The notes below the pieces were generated by a model. The model was not told the origin of the DNA. It did not search any database and worked only from the letters and a program-made list of their open reading frames with translations. A program made the translations under genes and the position numbers. 64,000 nt of DNA from Pachyseris speciosa (Eukaryota > Cnidaria > Anthozoa > Scleractinia > Pachyseridae): the NCBI GenBank assembly GCA_016490735.1, contig JAEMWC010000611.1:197501-261500 (forward strand), read 5' to 3'. Numbering within the stretch: position 1 is the stretch's first letter; the number at the start of each line of letters is the position of its first letter. This document shows positions 26,763 through 40,858 of the stretch, piece after piece.

Positions 26763-26840
<78 letters not shown>

Positions 26841-29800
26841 TCTCCCCCGCCTTTGAAAATTCCTCAACCGAAGTTTGACGTGCCTATACCCAACGCGGTG
26901 CACCAAGCTGACCTGCTTTTTATGCCCCCATGATAGGGCTGGGGGCAAACTTTGGAAATACGCACTAACAGTTGTGGATGTGGCGAGCAGATAAAAGAGG
27001 CCGAGCCTCTGTCCACAAAAAGCTCGAAGGAAGGTTCTTCGGCTTTCGAGAAAATTCACATACGCAGTCCGTTGCAATGGCCGAAACTGCTGCAAGTCGA
27101 TCCAGGACGAGAGTTCATGGGTGCTGTCTTGCAAACGATGGCAAAGCACGGCACAGCCATTCGACGAGGGGATCCCGAAGTGCACCGCGACCAAGCAATT
27201 GTGGAGCGGTGGAACCGAATGGTGGCAGAGGGGTTGTTTCGCCACCAATACGCGGTTGAGATGCGTCTGCCCGAGGGGAGCGGTCTGTGGCGTGGGTACG
27301 AAGACTTCCGCGAGTTGTTGCTGCAAACAACAACCAAGTCACCCGGCTGATTGGGTTGAAGACTGCCAATTCGATAATACGACGAAGGGTGTTCGCAGAA
27401 CTGGCCACTGCTCCGTACGGAAGACCTGTCGGCAAGGAAGAAAGAAAGCTACCCCTGGGAACACGCGTTCGATTTCTTTTCCAACCGGGGGAGTTGTAGG
27501 GAGGCGTGCGAAGGGCCACCGATCCTGTTTGTTCTTTGGACACTTACCCCGTTGAATGGGCAATGGATTCGTGGTGGGCCAAAGCTTAGCTTCGTGCGAG
27601 AAGAGTTGGTGGTTGTTCCGCCGGGCACGGAGCTACCGCCGCCCATTCTTTCAAAATTTTCACCCACTTTTTTCGTTCGTAATAACTTGTGGGAACCATT
27701 TCATGAAAACTGGGGTCAAAGGTTTCCCACGACAAATCGAATTTAAGAGTCTTTCCTTCTTGCAAACAAGAAAACATGAAATTCACACCTGCATTTTTTA
27801 CAAAGAACAATTTTTGTATTGTTTCTTTTCCGCGAACAGAAAGGGGTTTGACGTTAATTGTGTCTGCATATTCCTTCGAAACTCATTCCTTCAAAAGGTG
27901 ATACTCAATGGGTTCCATGTGAATTCCATCCGGCAATATGTGCCGCTTGTCGTAGTACGCGGACAACCCCAGTTTCTGCTGACAATATGTAGCCATCTCC
28001 CCCTCTTGCATTCGGAAGCCTGTATTCTCAGCCATATCCTTGCGCCCCTCGAGCGCAGCTCGAAACCGCTCCCACGATATTCCTTTTGTGGAAAACTTTG
28101 CGTGGGTTTCGTCGACCTCCACAAAGTAGCACTTCGAGCAGAGCGCAATCATCCGTTCTCCCACGCACTAGAGCTTGAACAGCCCTGGCATCCGCCCACT
28201 TCACTTGTCCCATGCCAGCCAATTCTTTTTGTCGGCCTCGAAATCCTTTCGCCGATGTGGCAGCACGATGTCCTCCAACTTCTCCCCGATATCGCCAGAT
28301 AGTTGCTGTCTCTGTCCATTTGCAACAGCTCGAAGTTTTTGCGGTCTACATACTTGTCCAGGAGGTCGTAGTAGAATTCCAGCATCCGCAGCTTTGCGAG
28401 TCGGTACACTGTGATTCCAATCTGGAAGGGGCGGTCGATCGTCACCTTTGGCTTTCACGTTTCCAGCTCGTACGCATCGCCGATTTCGTCGAGATCCTCG
28501 AAGAAAGGGCTCGCATTATCCTGTCGACGGTCTTCTTCTCTTTTGTGTAAACCCCGTTTGTTTGCCGCTCGACTGCTTCGATCATTTTCCCATACGCGCT
28601 GTTCCCCAAGAGTTTGAACATATCGGCGAGAAGCACTTTGCTTTTGTCTGTGTCGCCGGTTCGCCTGGTTGTTGTTACTTCTTCAACGAACCAGACGAAG
28701 AGTTTGGCGGCTTTGTAGTCGATTGTACGATGCACAGCTGTGATTCTTGCACCGTAATCAATGTACCATCGCAACAGGGGGGCGAAGAGGAGTATTTTCT
28801 TCGCACCAACCAATTTCTTTCCATCCCCACGAGCCCGACCGGTTTTTTTTCCAGGTAGTCGAACATGTGTTGGGGAACGGCTTCGGCCGGCACTTCCGTG
28901 TTGTGGAAGAATGGGCACATCTCCTCGAACTTGGGCCACAAACGTTGGGGAATCTCAATGTCTACCTCTGCGAAACCAAATAAAATTCCATTTCGGAGTC
29001 TGTACACGAAACCTCCTGGGGCTTTGGTTGCTCTTTATAGTGGCTTACTTTTTCTGGGCCGCAAGGCATGTCCTGTGCCATTGTCGACAGATGCAACGCG
29101 TGGGCGTCGTAGCCAAGGATTTTCCGACAGAGATGAGGGTTTCGAAATTGGTGGTCTCTGAGTTTTTTTTCCCCGCTTCGTGGTACCGAGTGAAAACAAC
29201 ACTTAGACCACTAACCACTGCCCCGTTCAACATGTCGAAAGCTTCTTTCCTTGGGGTCCAAAGGTCCAGGACTCGTTCGACTGCGCCGCGGAGGATGTAG
29301 TGCAAGCTTACCCCAGGGATCGACACCGCGTCTTTCAAGATGTCGATTCATTTCTCGGTGTAGAATATCCGCATTTTGTTCAGAGCTTCCAGGCCTGGGA
29401 CTGCATCCAAGTTGTTGTAGTACTGCAGCCAGTCGGCGAACGTCTTCATTCCTTTGTCTTGGAACAACTGGACACATTATGCGTACTCTTATTCTGTCAA
29501 CACGAATTCGTTGCGCAGTTTTGAATACCATTCGGAGTAGGGGGGGAGCCCCGGGAAATCGAGTTAGTCGGGAGAATCAAACCAGTCGTATGGGAGCCAC
29601 GATTTCTCCCCCTCGCATTCGAAGGCCTTCACCCATTTTTCGTAGCTGGTTCCTGGACCGATATAGCTAACAATGTCGAGAAATAGATGGTGTGGTTCGA
29701 AAAGGCACATTAACTGGTTGGCGCTTTTCCCCATTTTTATGTTTGTGTTTCTCGCGCAAAGTTGCCCCACAGACTGGTTTCGAATCAAGTTCAAATCGTA

Positions 29801-32800
29801 TTTGCCCGAGTTGAAACCAAGGGTTGGGACTTGGTTACACCAATCCTTGATGCGCTGACATTGTGTGTTGGAAAGGAACTCCATGTCTGGAGGGAGAAAC
29901 TTTGCTCTCACAACCTTTCGAATTTTCTCCCGTCGCTGGTGCAACTCATCCAAGAAAAGAGCGATCAATGTGGAGGGGTCTTTGCTGCAAAGGTGTGTGG
30001 GTTCTCGGTTGAACGGGTCGGCGATGGAAACAGAGATTGGGGTGTGCACGTTTTCGATTGTGAGGGATGGTGTCTGTCCTTTTCGGCGGTTGCTATCTCC
30101 GAATGCTTCGAAATCGTAAATTATCACGTGGGGATAGCTTTCTGTGAATTGCTCGCGGTAGTATTTTCTTGGAAGGGGGCCAACTTCGCAGCCCCACTTC
30201 TCCACAACTTCGAAGCCGGTTCTGCGAAGCTTCGCTGTGCGGGCTTGGGTTCTTCTCCAGCGCTCGTCAAGTGTGTCGTCCCCGTTCTCATCAAGCGGCT
30301 CTTCTCTGCCTTCAGGAAAACATCTGCGGCAGCCGTAGTGTACACAGCCGTGGAATTGGAAGATTGTTTTGGTTGTGGGGTCGTACCCATCCACAAAACC
30401 TTTCTCGATACACCTCTCGCCTCCATGCCCACAAAGGGCGTGGTGGGTGTGGGTTCCTCGTTTTTCTGCCTCTTTTTCCATCCAGCGACAACCGGTGTCG
30501 GAGAACCTTGTGTTCCTTGGGAAGAAAGCTTTTACGAATGCGGTTGCGGGTTTTTCAACTGGTTTCGACCAACCTTCCGTTTGCGTGGCGGTGGAGATCT
30601 CCAAGTCTTGTGAATCTTTGGTTGCATTGGGCGCAGTTGTACACATTTGCAAGTTTAGAAATGTCTCGAATATAGAATGCGTGGCCTTCGTAAATTCCAA
30701 TCGTCAGAATGTCTTTCAATTGGGGATTTGGATTTCGCCGGAGATGCTAGATGGGTTTGTTTTGGGGGAGGGGAGGGAGAAACTTGTTGAAATATCTTTT
30801 AATGTCGTCCAACTCGTCCAGAGAGGTTTTGGCTGTGTCTCTTGGGTGCTTGGGAAGGTCAAAATAACTTCGCGCCAACTCGCGACAAGCCCGTTCGCAT
30901 CTATCTGACCTTTTTTCTCCACGATGCACTGCCAAGCAGCGCCAAAAGCAAAGATTGTCGTTAAAGGTGTCGAGAGAAATCATTACGTGGTTGCCTCTTG
31001 CCAAGTTGCGCAACCAGGCTGGAAGTGGGCCAGTTCCCAGAAGAGGTTGGCGATCCAACAAAACTTGCAAGTCTACTCGATGGAACCTTTCAAAAACCCA
31101 TTTTGTGTTGGGCGAGCAACTTGCTGCTCCAGCCTTTCTTTTTCCTTCTGCCCCAACCATTCTTCTGCGTCTGCAATGTTGCGAAACCAGGGGGATCGGG
31201 TGTTTTTGTTGATTTGAAATTCCATTTCTGTATTGTCTTCAATGTTGCGAAGAATGTTGGTTGTCGTGTGCATCAAGAAGAAAAAGGTGTGGACATTGTG
31301 CCGAAGAAGTTCCATCATTTCGTTCGTGTGTTCGCGATTGTCAGCAAGGCCTTGTGCTGGAACAAGCCACAAAATGTACCGCCTTCCACTTTCTTTTTCC
31401 CAATCTTTGTATTCGACGGGGGCAAAGGTTTCGTTTACTCACCGTCTGGGAATGCGCGGAATTGCCCCATATGGATCTTGTTGAACAAGAACAGGGGCTG
31501 GCCGCTGTCTGCGCGGTGCCGGCACTGTCCTCTCTTCCTTCGCCAACATTGCGTTAAGCCATTCGGAAAACACCTCCTCGTCGTGCGGCCTCTTTCTGCG
31601 AGGGGTGGGAACTGGCGGCCTCTTTCTGCACGGCGCCGGCACGGGCCGCTCCCCAAATACCGTGTCTAGATATGCCAAGATGGTGGCCTCGTCGTACGGC
31701 TCTGTTACCTCAGTTTGTTCCGCTTTACGCGGGGTTGCTGCTGGCTCGTTCTCTCGGGGGGTTGCCATTCTCCTACGTATATATTCCCTGGAAATTTCCT
31801 GTCGGTTTCGCTGGGATACCTTGGTGCCCCTTTTCTCTAATTGGGTGACACAGATATGCAACAGCCCCTTTTGTTCAATAGGGTGTCATACAGATGTGCA
31901 ACACCCCACTTGTTTAATTGGCCGGACAACAGATGCGCAAATACCTTGCTTGCTAGGATGGGGGTTTAAGTAGTATACCGGCGTCAAACGAATACTGTTG
32001 CAACAGAAAAACCGAGGAGCGCACCAGCGCGCGACGATGGTTTTTATGCAAAACGGTATTCGTTTGACGTCGGTACACTAATGTTTACTATCTTCGCTTT
32101 AAAATTTGTATTTAGCGTGGTATTTTGAAGGAAAACCTGTACTTATAGTTGAGAGGCACTGCACTGGTTGTGTTTACTTGAGTCACTAAATTAAACCAAG
32201 CGGTGAGTATTAAAAAGACGGCGTAGTTTTTTTCTCTGTTTACCGTCATTTGACTTCAAGGTCGTCGCTCGCAAATAAATTTACTATTTTTTTAGCTTTA
32301 AAAGGGCATGTTAAGATCGGCAATATGTTTTGGCTTCTTTTACATTTCTTGGACTCCAGATATTCGTTTATATATAACTATACATTCTATTAGCCTCAAA
32401 AAGGCCTATTTAATGTAGACTTCTAAAGAAAAACAAGATATCAACGCGTCCTGGAAAATCTTTCCGTGTGAGAAATACTGTCCCTTTTAAGGCCGATATT
32501 AAACTTTAGGTTATTTATTTTACCTTCTCCAGTTACATACTCTGCTTCATTAATGCTTTTCTTGGGACCCATATTGCACTCCAGCAACTTTTGGAATTTG
32601 GTTACTTCTTGAAAGAATTCTAGATTCATGAGATGTCTGTTCCGTCGGACATCTTTCAAAACCTTCTTGTCTGTCGTTAGCGGCGGCAAACAAAAGGCAT
32701 CAAATCCAGAAAAATAGTGTAGAATACCGTCAGCAATCTCCTGTGTCGTGTTTTTGCCCGCTGGATCAGGCCCTTGAAATACCTAAAAATACAAATTTAA

Positions 32801-35800
32801 CTTAATAGCTTAAAGGCCCATTATCACCCTTGATGCATCGCGCGCCGCGACCGTTAATTCTAGAATTTCGTGTAACACGAAATTACTCAGACTTCGAAGC
32901 CCTTGTTTTATGGCATCAAGACTAACCTCCAAATTTATGGCCGTAAATATGTTCTCTGTTTATTTTTCTTCATTTTCCTTGTATTATTTTGTGAACAATT
33001 TGTATGTATGGAAATTTTGGCCCGTTTAAAGTCAAAAGAGTCAGGGTGGCAATACTTGGTAGCGGTAACTTCGCAGCGTTGTTTAGTTTATATCAAAGTG
33101 AGGTTCAAAGAGGATTTACAGAGACTCGTTGTTTAAGTTTGGTGCTTTTTACCTCGGAGCTTTCAAGAATTCGCTGATCTTGTTGGAGCCGACTTACTGC
33201 GATTTGGAAACTGATTTGATGGCGAGTATTAAAAATTATACGTGTCTGGATAACTCTTTTCCGTATATTTGATGTTTTACCTCAAGGTCAGCTTGTGTAA
33301 TGGGTTCTGCAGCTTTGGTCAACTCTTCAGCGATTTTAATCCGACTTGTCGCTAAGTCTCTTTATCAACTGTTATTTTTTGCCCCATTGGGTATTCTAGA
33401 TTTACGTTCAGTTCGCACCTTGCCTAAACTGTGTGACAATTAATTTCTCTTTCTCGCCGAGATCTCCGTGATCGATGAGGACTACACCGCTTTTGTTTCC
33501 TCCCGTGTTTTAACGCGGAACTCAATATTTTCCTCCTTTTGTCAAGCCGCATGGTCGACTGTATTCATGAACACAGTATAAAGCGAAAGGACGGGATAAT
33601 TGCGTGAGAACGTATGACTATTTTTCTTGCTGCAAATTAGAAACCCATTACCCGACAATAACTGTTTTCTTGTGGATATTTTGTTTGTTTAGTCAGCATC
33701 CTCGGCACATAATAAGCGCATTTTATCAATAACGGATAGTTCAATACTTTGCTGTTTTGATTTTAAACCTGTGAACGGACTGTTCACAGTTTCAATAACG
33801 AAATATGAAGAAATATGCAAGTTGAATTTGTAGCTATTTGCTTTGCGGAAACGGAGACAAGCGACAACTCGGCGTGATGAATCAGATCAAAAGCCCAATA
33901 AAAATAATTCACCAATCAGAGGCATGATTTAGCAGTAGCGCGATTTCAAAACAAAAACAAACGACCGCGTTGGATCAAGGGTGATAATGGGCCTTTAAGA
34001 ACATCCATCAAGCCAATATTGACAAGACTAGTTCTCAGTTCCCCACGAACGGAGAATTCGAGAGTCTGTTTGGAGGAATCGGCAAAGTAAAGGCCCTGAT
34101 GTCCAACCCAAGCACTGCATCGCCGAGTCCCCTTCCATGTCAGAAAAGATATCGAGATGGAGTTAAAGTGATTATAAAAACTAGACATCATCGAGCCAGT
34201 GACAGGTCCAATCCCCCTGGGTGAGACCCATCGTCGTAGTCCACAAGAGCTCTGGCCAAGTAAGAATTTGCTTAGCCATGAGAGAGGCGAACAAGGCTGT
34301 GAAGCGAGAAGAGCACCTGATGCCGACGATCGACTATTTAGTTGCAGACTTCAAGGGAGCGACAATATTCAGCAAGTTAGACCTCTCGTCTGGATACCAC
34401 CAACTCGAGCTGGCACCAGAGAGTCGTCACATCACCGCATTCAGCACACATGTAGGTCTTCGGCGATACAAGCGTTTGATGTTTAATTGAAATCAACGCA
34501 ATCGAGGAAATACGTACAGGCAAGAACATCTCTGACTATATTATCGTCTTCGGGAAAACTCAGACGGAGCATGACGAGAATCTCCGCGGCGTACTGGGAC
34601 GACTTCAGCAAAACGATGCGCGCTTGAACAAGGACAAATGCAGCTTCTCAAAGAGTGAGATCAAGTTCTATGGATACGTCCTCAGAAAGAATGGAGTCAA
34701 GGCAGACCCAGGCAAGATCAAGGCGATCACTGATATAAGCGAATCAAAGAATGTCAGTGAGGTGAAGTCACTGCTAGGGATGGCTCAGTAGTGTCCCGTT
34801 ACATCCCAGATTACGCTACGATAACCAACCCGCTGCGACCGTTAACCAGGGAGGAGACGCCATGGCAATGGGCTGATAATTAGCAACAAGCATTCGATAA
34901 ACTCAAAGACACCCTGACTGAGAATCACGTGATGTCGTACTCCAACCCGAGACTCAAGACTGAAGTGATAGTGTACGCAAGCTCCTTCGGACTTGGAAGT
35001 CTGCTCGCACAGGACGGTACACTTATCAGCTGTACCAGCCGAGGGCTCAGCGACGTCGAGCACTGGTATTCTTAGACCAAAAGGGAAATGCTTGGAGTAG
35101 TTTGGGCTGTTGAACAGTTCCATCTTTACCTGTACGGATCGGAGTTCACCATCGCCACGGATCACAAGCCACTCCTTGAGATCTTCAGCAGCACAAGACA
35201 CCATCAGCCCGCATCGACAGATGAAAATTGAGGCTAATGCCTTACGACTGTGAGCTCATCTACCGACCCGGAAACGACGCCGAGAACCCGGCCGACTTCA
35301 TGAATCATAACCTAAGTACCACCAAATGAGAATAGTGCAACATTGCAGTGGACTATGTTAACTATGTATGTAACCGAGCCGTACCAAAAGCGATGAAAGA
35401 CTCCTCACTCCAGGAGCTTATCAAGGCAATAGAAATCGATCAGTGGACAAACAACCCCAAAGTACAAGACTACAGGGAAGTTAAGGACGAGCTGTTGGTC
35501 TACAAGGGAACAATGCTGAGGGGAGACAGGAACGTAGTCCCTGACACACTGAGGTATAGAGCTGTAAATCTAGCGCATGTTGGGCACCAGGGAATCGTAA
35601 AGACAAAATGCCCCATCAGAGAGAAGGTCTGGTTTTCCGGTGTAGACAAGATGGTGAAGGAGAAGGTCGACAGCGACTCGAACCTCTACAGATGACGCCA
35701 CTACCAAGGGCTCCATCGTAAGAACTAGCGATGGAATTCCTAGGAACACTCCTTTCTGGAGACAATCTCATGGTTGTCATCGACGAATACAGCCGTTTTC

Positions 35801-38800
35801 CAGAAGTGGAAATTGTCACATCCACTTCAGCCAGATCCACTATTCCAAAGCTCGATACAATTTTCGCCAGGCAAGGGATTCCTGATGTGTTGAAGAGCGA
35901 CAATGGACCTCCCTTCAACGGCGTGGATTTCAAGAACTTTCCTGAGCATTTAGGCCTCCAACACCGCAAGATTACTCCTCTTTGGTCAAGAGAAAATATG
36001 GCGAAGCAGAACGTTTGATTACGACACTAGAGAAATGCGTGAGGACCGTCACTATGTAGAGCACAAGAGAACTGGAAACAAGAGCTCAACAAATTTTTTT
36101 ACGGCAGTATCTGGCGACACCTCACCCGACTACTGGTTTCTCACCATGCGTAGCACTAAACCAGAAGAAGCTCAAGACTACTCTACCAGAAGCACCAGCA
36201 CCAGCTTACCAACAAACCATTCTTGAGACACAGAAGAACCTGGTAGAGAGAGATGCAGAAAAAAAGAAGAAAATGAAGGCGTATGCAAACCAAAAGCTAG
36301 GTGTAAGAGAGCACAAGATCAAGCTGGGAAATTTAACAGTTTTAAACAAGAAACCCAAGACCAACAGGCTAAGTACCCCGTTCATTCCAGAACCTCTTGG
36401 AGTTGCAGAGAGAAAGGGATTCGTGGCTACTGCAAACGACGGACAGAAGACCGTGACACGCAACTCATCGATGTTCAAAGTCATCCCCAGTCACATTAAG
36501 CATGTTGGAAAACTTAACGAAGAGGTAGAAGATGTATCATCAGATCCCGAACCACACGAACTGCGGCACTGAAGAGAGTCCCCAGGCATGACATGTCAAT
36601 CATTTATGTAAATGACCCACGCGGTCTATGAGAGACAGCACTCTTTTGTACCTCGCCAACACGCCCATTCAGTAAATACAGTTGCATTCAAGCAAGTGCT
36701 TTTCCAGTGTTTAAGCGTAAGCACCACGTGAGGCTGTCAAATTCGTGGTTGCTCGATTCTTGATGATAACCAGCTCAGTATCGCCCACTACAAAAACTAT
36801 GAGGAGAATGGTACTAGTGAAGGATTGTGGGATTGTTTGGGTAGACGGAAGATGAAAAACATGTCATTTTTCGGTGTTTTCAAAGCCAGTAGCATTGCTC
36901 TGTGAAACAGAATTAACAGGAGGAAAGCTACGGGCCTTGAAAAAAACTAAAAATGATACGTTTTTCTTCCGTCCACCCAAATGATTCCACAATCCTTCAC
37001 TAATACCAGTCTCCTCAAAGGTTTTGTAGTGGGCAATAGAATGTTTCATTTCCAAGGCTTCAGTTGCTTGCCTTAATTTCACTTAGCATAATCATTTTGA
37101 AAATACAGAATGGTTATTGTTGCTTACCCTTTTCAAAAAGTAGTCTTTGATACTCTTGCAGTCTTCTGGCAAGTCCGTTAAGACGTCTCTCAAAAGCCAA
37201 ATGAAGAATGGGAAAGTTTTATGAAAAGCATCTTCACCTCGAATACTCATACTTCCATAATTCGCAGTAGCGTTAATCTCTCTGGACAGCTTTGTCACAA
37301 ATCTGAGCCTAGTTTAAGGACAGAAAGTTGTTGCAATGTATGTGCTTTCTGCAAGAAAGTTAATGTTACCCTAGGAACTAATTCTGTTATGTAAAGGATA
37401 CTCTAGATCATTAAGGTCCTTTCTTTTCGGAACTCCCTTTGAGTTGTAAATGAGTACAGAAGACAATAACACTGTCATGATGAAGATCTGCTTGTCCTGC
37501 TGTTCTCTCGCAGTTGTGGCATCAATTCCTTCCGAATCTAGTAGCACTACACTGAACTTGTGACCTTTGCTATCCTTTAGAAGAAGGCACAACATGACAG
37601 TTTCCTCAGCTTTAACACTGAACTCAAGTTAAGACGCGACTTGTAATATAATTATCTATGATGTAAACTGATCGTTGCTGGCAACTCACAACGTCTAAAA
37701 AAATCACTAAAAATAACCTTGAATGGAAGAGAGAAAGCCGGGGTAATTGAGCTAACACTCAAACGTAACTTACAAAGAAAATTTCCTTAAGCCTCTTTTG
37801 CATAGTTTCCTAGATGATTTTGAATTAATCTCCCCTTCCTATCCCATTCCGCAAAGTCCCATATATATTTAACAATTATTCCACGAGAGCGTGCTGATTG
37901 GTTATGATCATTTCATATCCAGCAAACCATACGACATATAGTTGATAATCTGAACAAAAAAAAGTGAAAGAAAGGAAAGCAGCGATAGAGTCGATGGAGA
38001 AAGCCGAAAAAAGGAAACATTTGTCGATCACATGCAATAAACGAAAAGGTCGCGAAAACCTTTCGAAGTGTTGCAACGTTGAATGAATTCAATGAAACTA
38101 GCCGAAGAGAACGTAGAAGCTCAGGGGTGGATCCCGGATTTTTCTTAGGAGGGGGTGCACCACTAATGAATGAACCTTGCCTCATATTTTACTTCACCAA
38201 TAAACCACATAGTTTTTTCTTCCTGACTATTTTTTTTTGCAGAATACTAGTTATCTTAGAAAGCCGCAGGTAATGTTGGGTGGGGAAGTAGGGGGGGGGG
38301 GGAGGGTGCGCCCTCCTGCACCCCTTAGATCCCTCCTTTAGATCCGCCCCTGAAGCTTCACTTTAAAGTTTATTTATCGGCTCTAAACTGTTGTAAATGG
38401 TCAGTGGCTTCGTAAAAAATGATTTAATTAAAAATTAAAGTGGATGAAACAGAAGCGAGTTTCAAACAACGGCGCCATGTGCAAATTTGATCAAAATAAA
38501 GACACATTTTCTGTTTATTTTGATGAATTGGAACATTACCGCACCAAAACGGGGCAGAAACAAGATATCTGAGGGATAATCAAGAGAAATATCCAGGTTA
38601 TGCTTCAAGATATGGCTTCTTCAAAGTTGTCTGATGCGTGGCGCAAAAACTGGACCCGCGGCGGAACAGAATAACAAAGACAACGACAACAGCGATTCTT
38701 CTCATTTTTACAACACATCCTATTTGCAAGAATTGAAAGTTTGAAGTTGTTGATTGTACCGATGTTGCATCGAGTGCAGGAAAAAGAACATTTTTAGTTT

Positions 38801-40789
38801 GTCGGTTTTCAAAAATGCCCAATTCCACGAGAGATTTTCTTTTGGAATGCTGCTGTAAACTTAAGCTTGAAGTTGTTGTTTCACGGTCCAGTTTGTTTTG
38901 AATAGGTTCACTGGCCCATGAGCATATCTACGGACTTTTGCGGGATTTTCTCAGGGCTAGAAAATTGTTTTGAACACGATACCAGCACTAGCCTTGTCAT
39001 TCTAAAGTACTCAGCAATGAAAAGCTGAAATTCAAACACGTTCTAAAACGAAGTGCAATATTCTAAAATAGCTAAATTCTGGCACTAAATAGCCATTTTA
39101 GCTGTATTTTTTCCACGTGTGGCATATGGCATAAAATCCGGTAATATTTCGAAAGAAAATAGGAAATCTTTCCTGATTGAAGACTAAGTTGGTAATATAT
39201 CTCTTTTTCAAAGTAGATTTTGCCGATATTTATTCCATGTTGGCAAAATTTTCAGAAAGTTGTCAGTTGTTTGACGCGACAAAAACAAAATGACCACGGA
39301 AAATTCCACGGTCATATTTAAACCAACTTAAAATGACCACGGAAATTTCCAGCGTCGGTCGTTGTTGATTAATTCAAGATCACCATAAGGTAATAAGTTC
39401 CAAACTTTTCATACAATCTCAAAATGAAGATGGCAAGTTGAAAATGACCACAGAAATTTCCAACGTCGTTTTATTCCAAACTGAAGAATTAACAATATTA
39501 ATTTTTTACGAAAACCTCAACTGAAATGACGATGGAAAATTCCGCCGTCATTTTCAGACGCTCGCCGAAATGACTACGGAAATTTCCGACGTCGTTGTGA
39601 AAACTTCAAATTTACCATGCTTTACAAACTCAAAATAACGCTGGAAAATGCCACCGTCATTTTAATAAAAGGCTGTTAACAAAGGAACCAAGAATTCAAC
39701 TCTAATAAGGGAGATATGAATGTATGGAACTCCTTCATCTCGAGAAATACAATGTGGTTTTTAATTATCATTTTATTCGTAGCTGCAACTTTCTAAACTG
39801 AATAATCAAAAAGAAAACCTGGCCTCTTTCACAAAGTTCGTTGATAAACTTAAACAATATAAAATTCAAAGCCACAACATTAATTTGGTCTAGCCGAGGC
39901 CTGTAAATATAGCTACATGTATCTCACAATATGAATGTGATCTGAATAAATCAATTGCACTTTTGTTAACAGGCATAGTACAATAATCACTTTAAACCAT
40001 TCGCTTCTCTGAACAAGCAGTTTCCGTCGGCAAACGTCCGTGTACATTTTTTCTCTCCAAAAAAGTATCAAAATATCATAACAAAGAATAATATTGTCTA
40101 CAATACTAGTTAATTTATGCCGCCGAATAACTGTGTATCTTGTAACTCATCTTAACACTTTCACTCCCAACAGTGGCCAATTTGGAGACTAATTGAAAAA
40201 ACGGAAGCTCGTTCAGCCCGTTCGTTTTTTAATTATCTCCGTTTTGCATGAAAGTTTGAGTTGTAGTGCATTGAAATTATATTTTCACAAAAAAATTGCA
40301 GTTTAAGTTTTTTTTTAAGATAAATAGTAAATCATTGATAACGTGATGCATCCCCTTAAGCCGGGCAACATGTTTAAACCGTGATGTTCCAAAGGTACAT
40401 ATATTTAAGATGAGTCAGCTTTATCCGCGTGCCTTGCCAGCCTTCTTCTTATCATACGAAGTTTTTCCTCTTTCCTTTCAGCCACAATGCAGTTATAGCA
40501 GGCGTAGTCAGAACCTAGAATTCGGCGAATCGCTTCCCGCCGATGATTCCCTTCTATCACTTCCAGTTCGTTGAGGTGCCTAAATCTTTGTCATCGAACT
40601 CGCTAGTGTTCATGCATATAACAAACATTGCTTTGCCACAGGAAGATAGAGGACGTGCGACAAGCTCTTTCTTCAGAACGTCAACATGCGTTTCATCCAA
40701 TTCATGAAGTGTGTATTCCGCACGAGGTGGAATCAGGGGCAATGCAAGTACTTTGTGTAAACCTGTGGAACCATTTAAATTACAAATAC

Positions 40790-40858
<69 letters not shown>

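Larger units (their letters stand above)
15694..32079. mobile_element. Polinton/Maverick (adintovirus-like) integrated viral element, defective
   Basis: The 16.4 kb element is bounded by about 260 bp terminal inverted repeats starting with AGTATACC / AGTGTACC. It encodes the hallmark set: protein-primed family B DNA polymerase, retroviral-type integrase, adenain-like cysteine protease, a double-jelly-roll-type major capsid candidate, a penton-like minor capsid candidate, a PLA2-domain protein and small virion-like proteins. These are known partners in Polintons and adintoviruses. No FtsK/HerA packaging ATPase was recognised. Most genes have frameshifts or stops, and a 1 kb cluster of other repeats interrupts the integrase side. 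I could not find a clean 6 bp target duplication (TTTAAT left, AATGTT right). The element lies in the GBP intron between exons E and F. Confidence 0.92.

Noticed and set aside
26466..26933. Open frames with long Ile-Tyr runs at the TA repeats
   Set aside because: They are translations of (AT)n microsatellites and have no coding value. The same holds at 40711-40905 and 41738-42062.
27556..28302. Plus-strand open frame of 248 codons
   Set aside because: It runs across the integrase C-terminus and the shadow of the polymerase C-terminus, with no motif of its own.
29762..30613. Plus-strand open frame of 283 codons
   Set aside because: It lies opposite the exonuclease part of the polymerase, whose motifs are clear on the minus strand.
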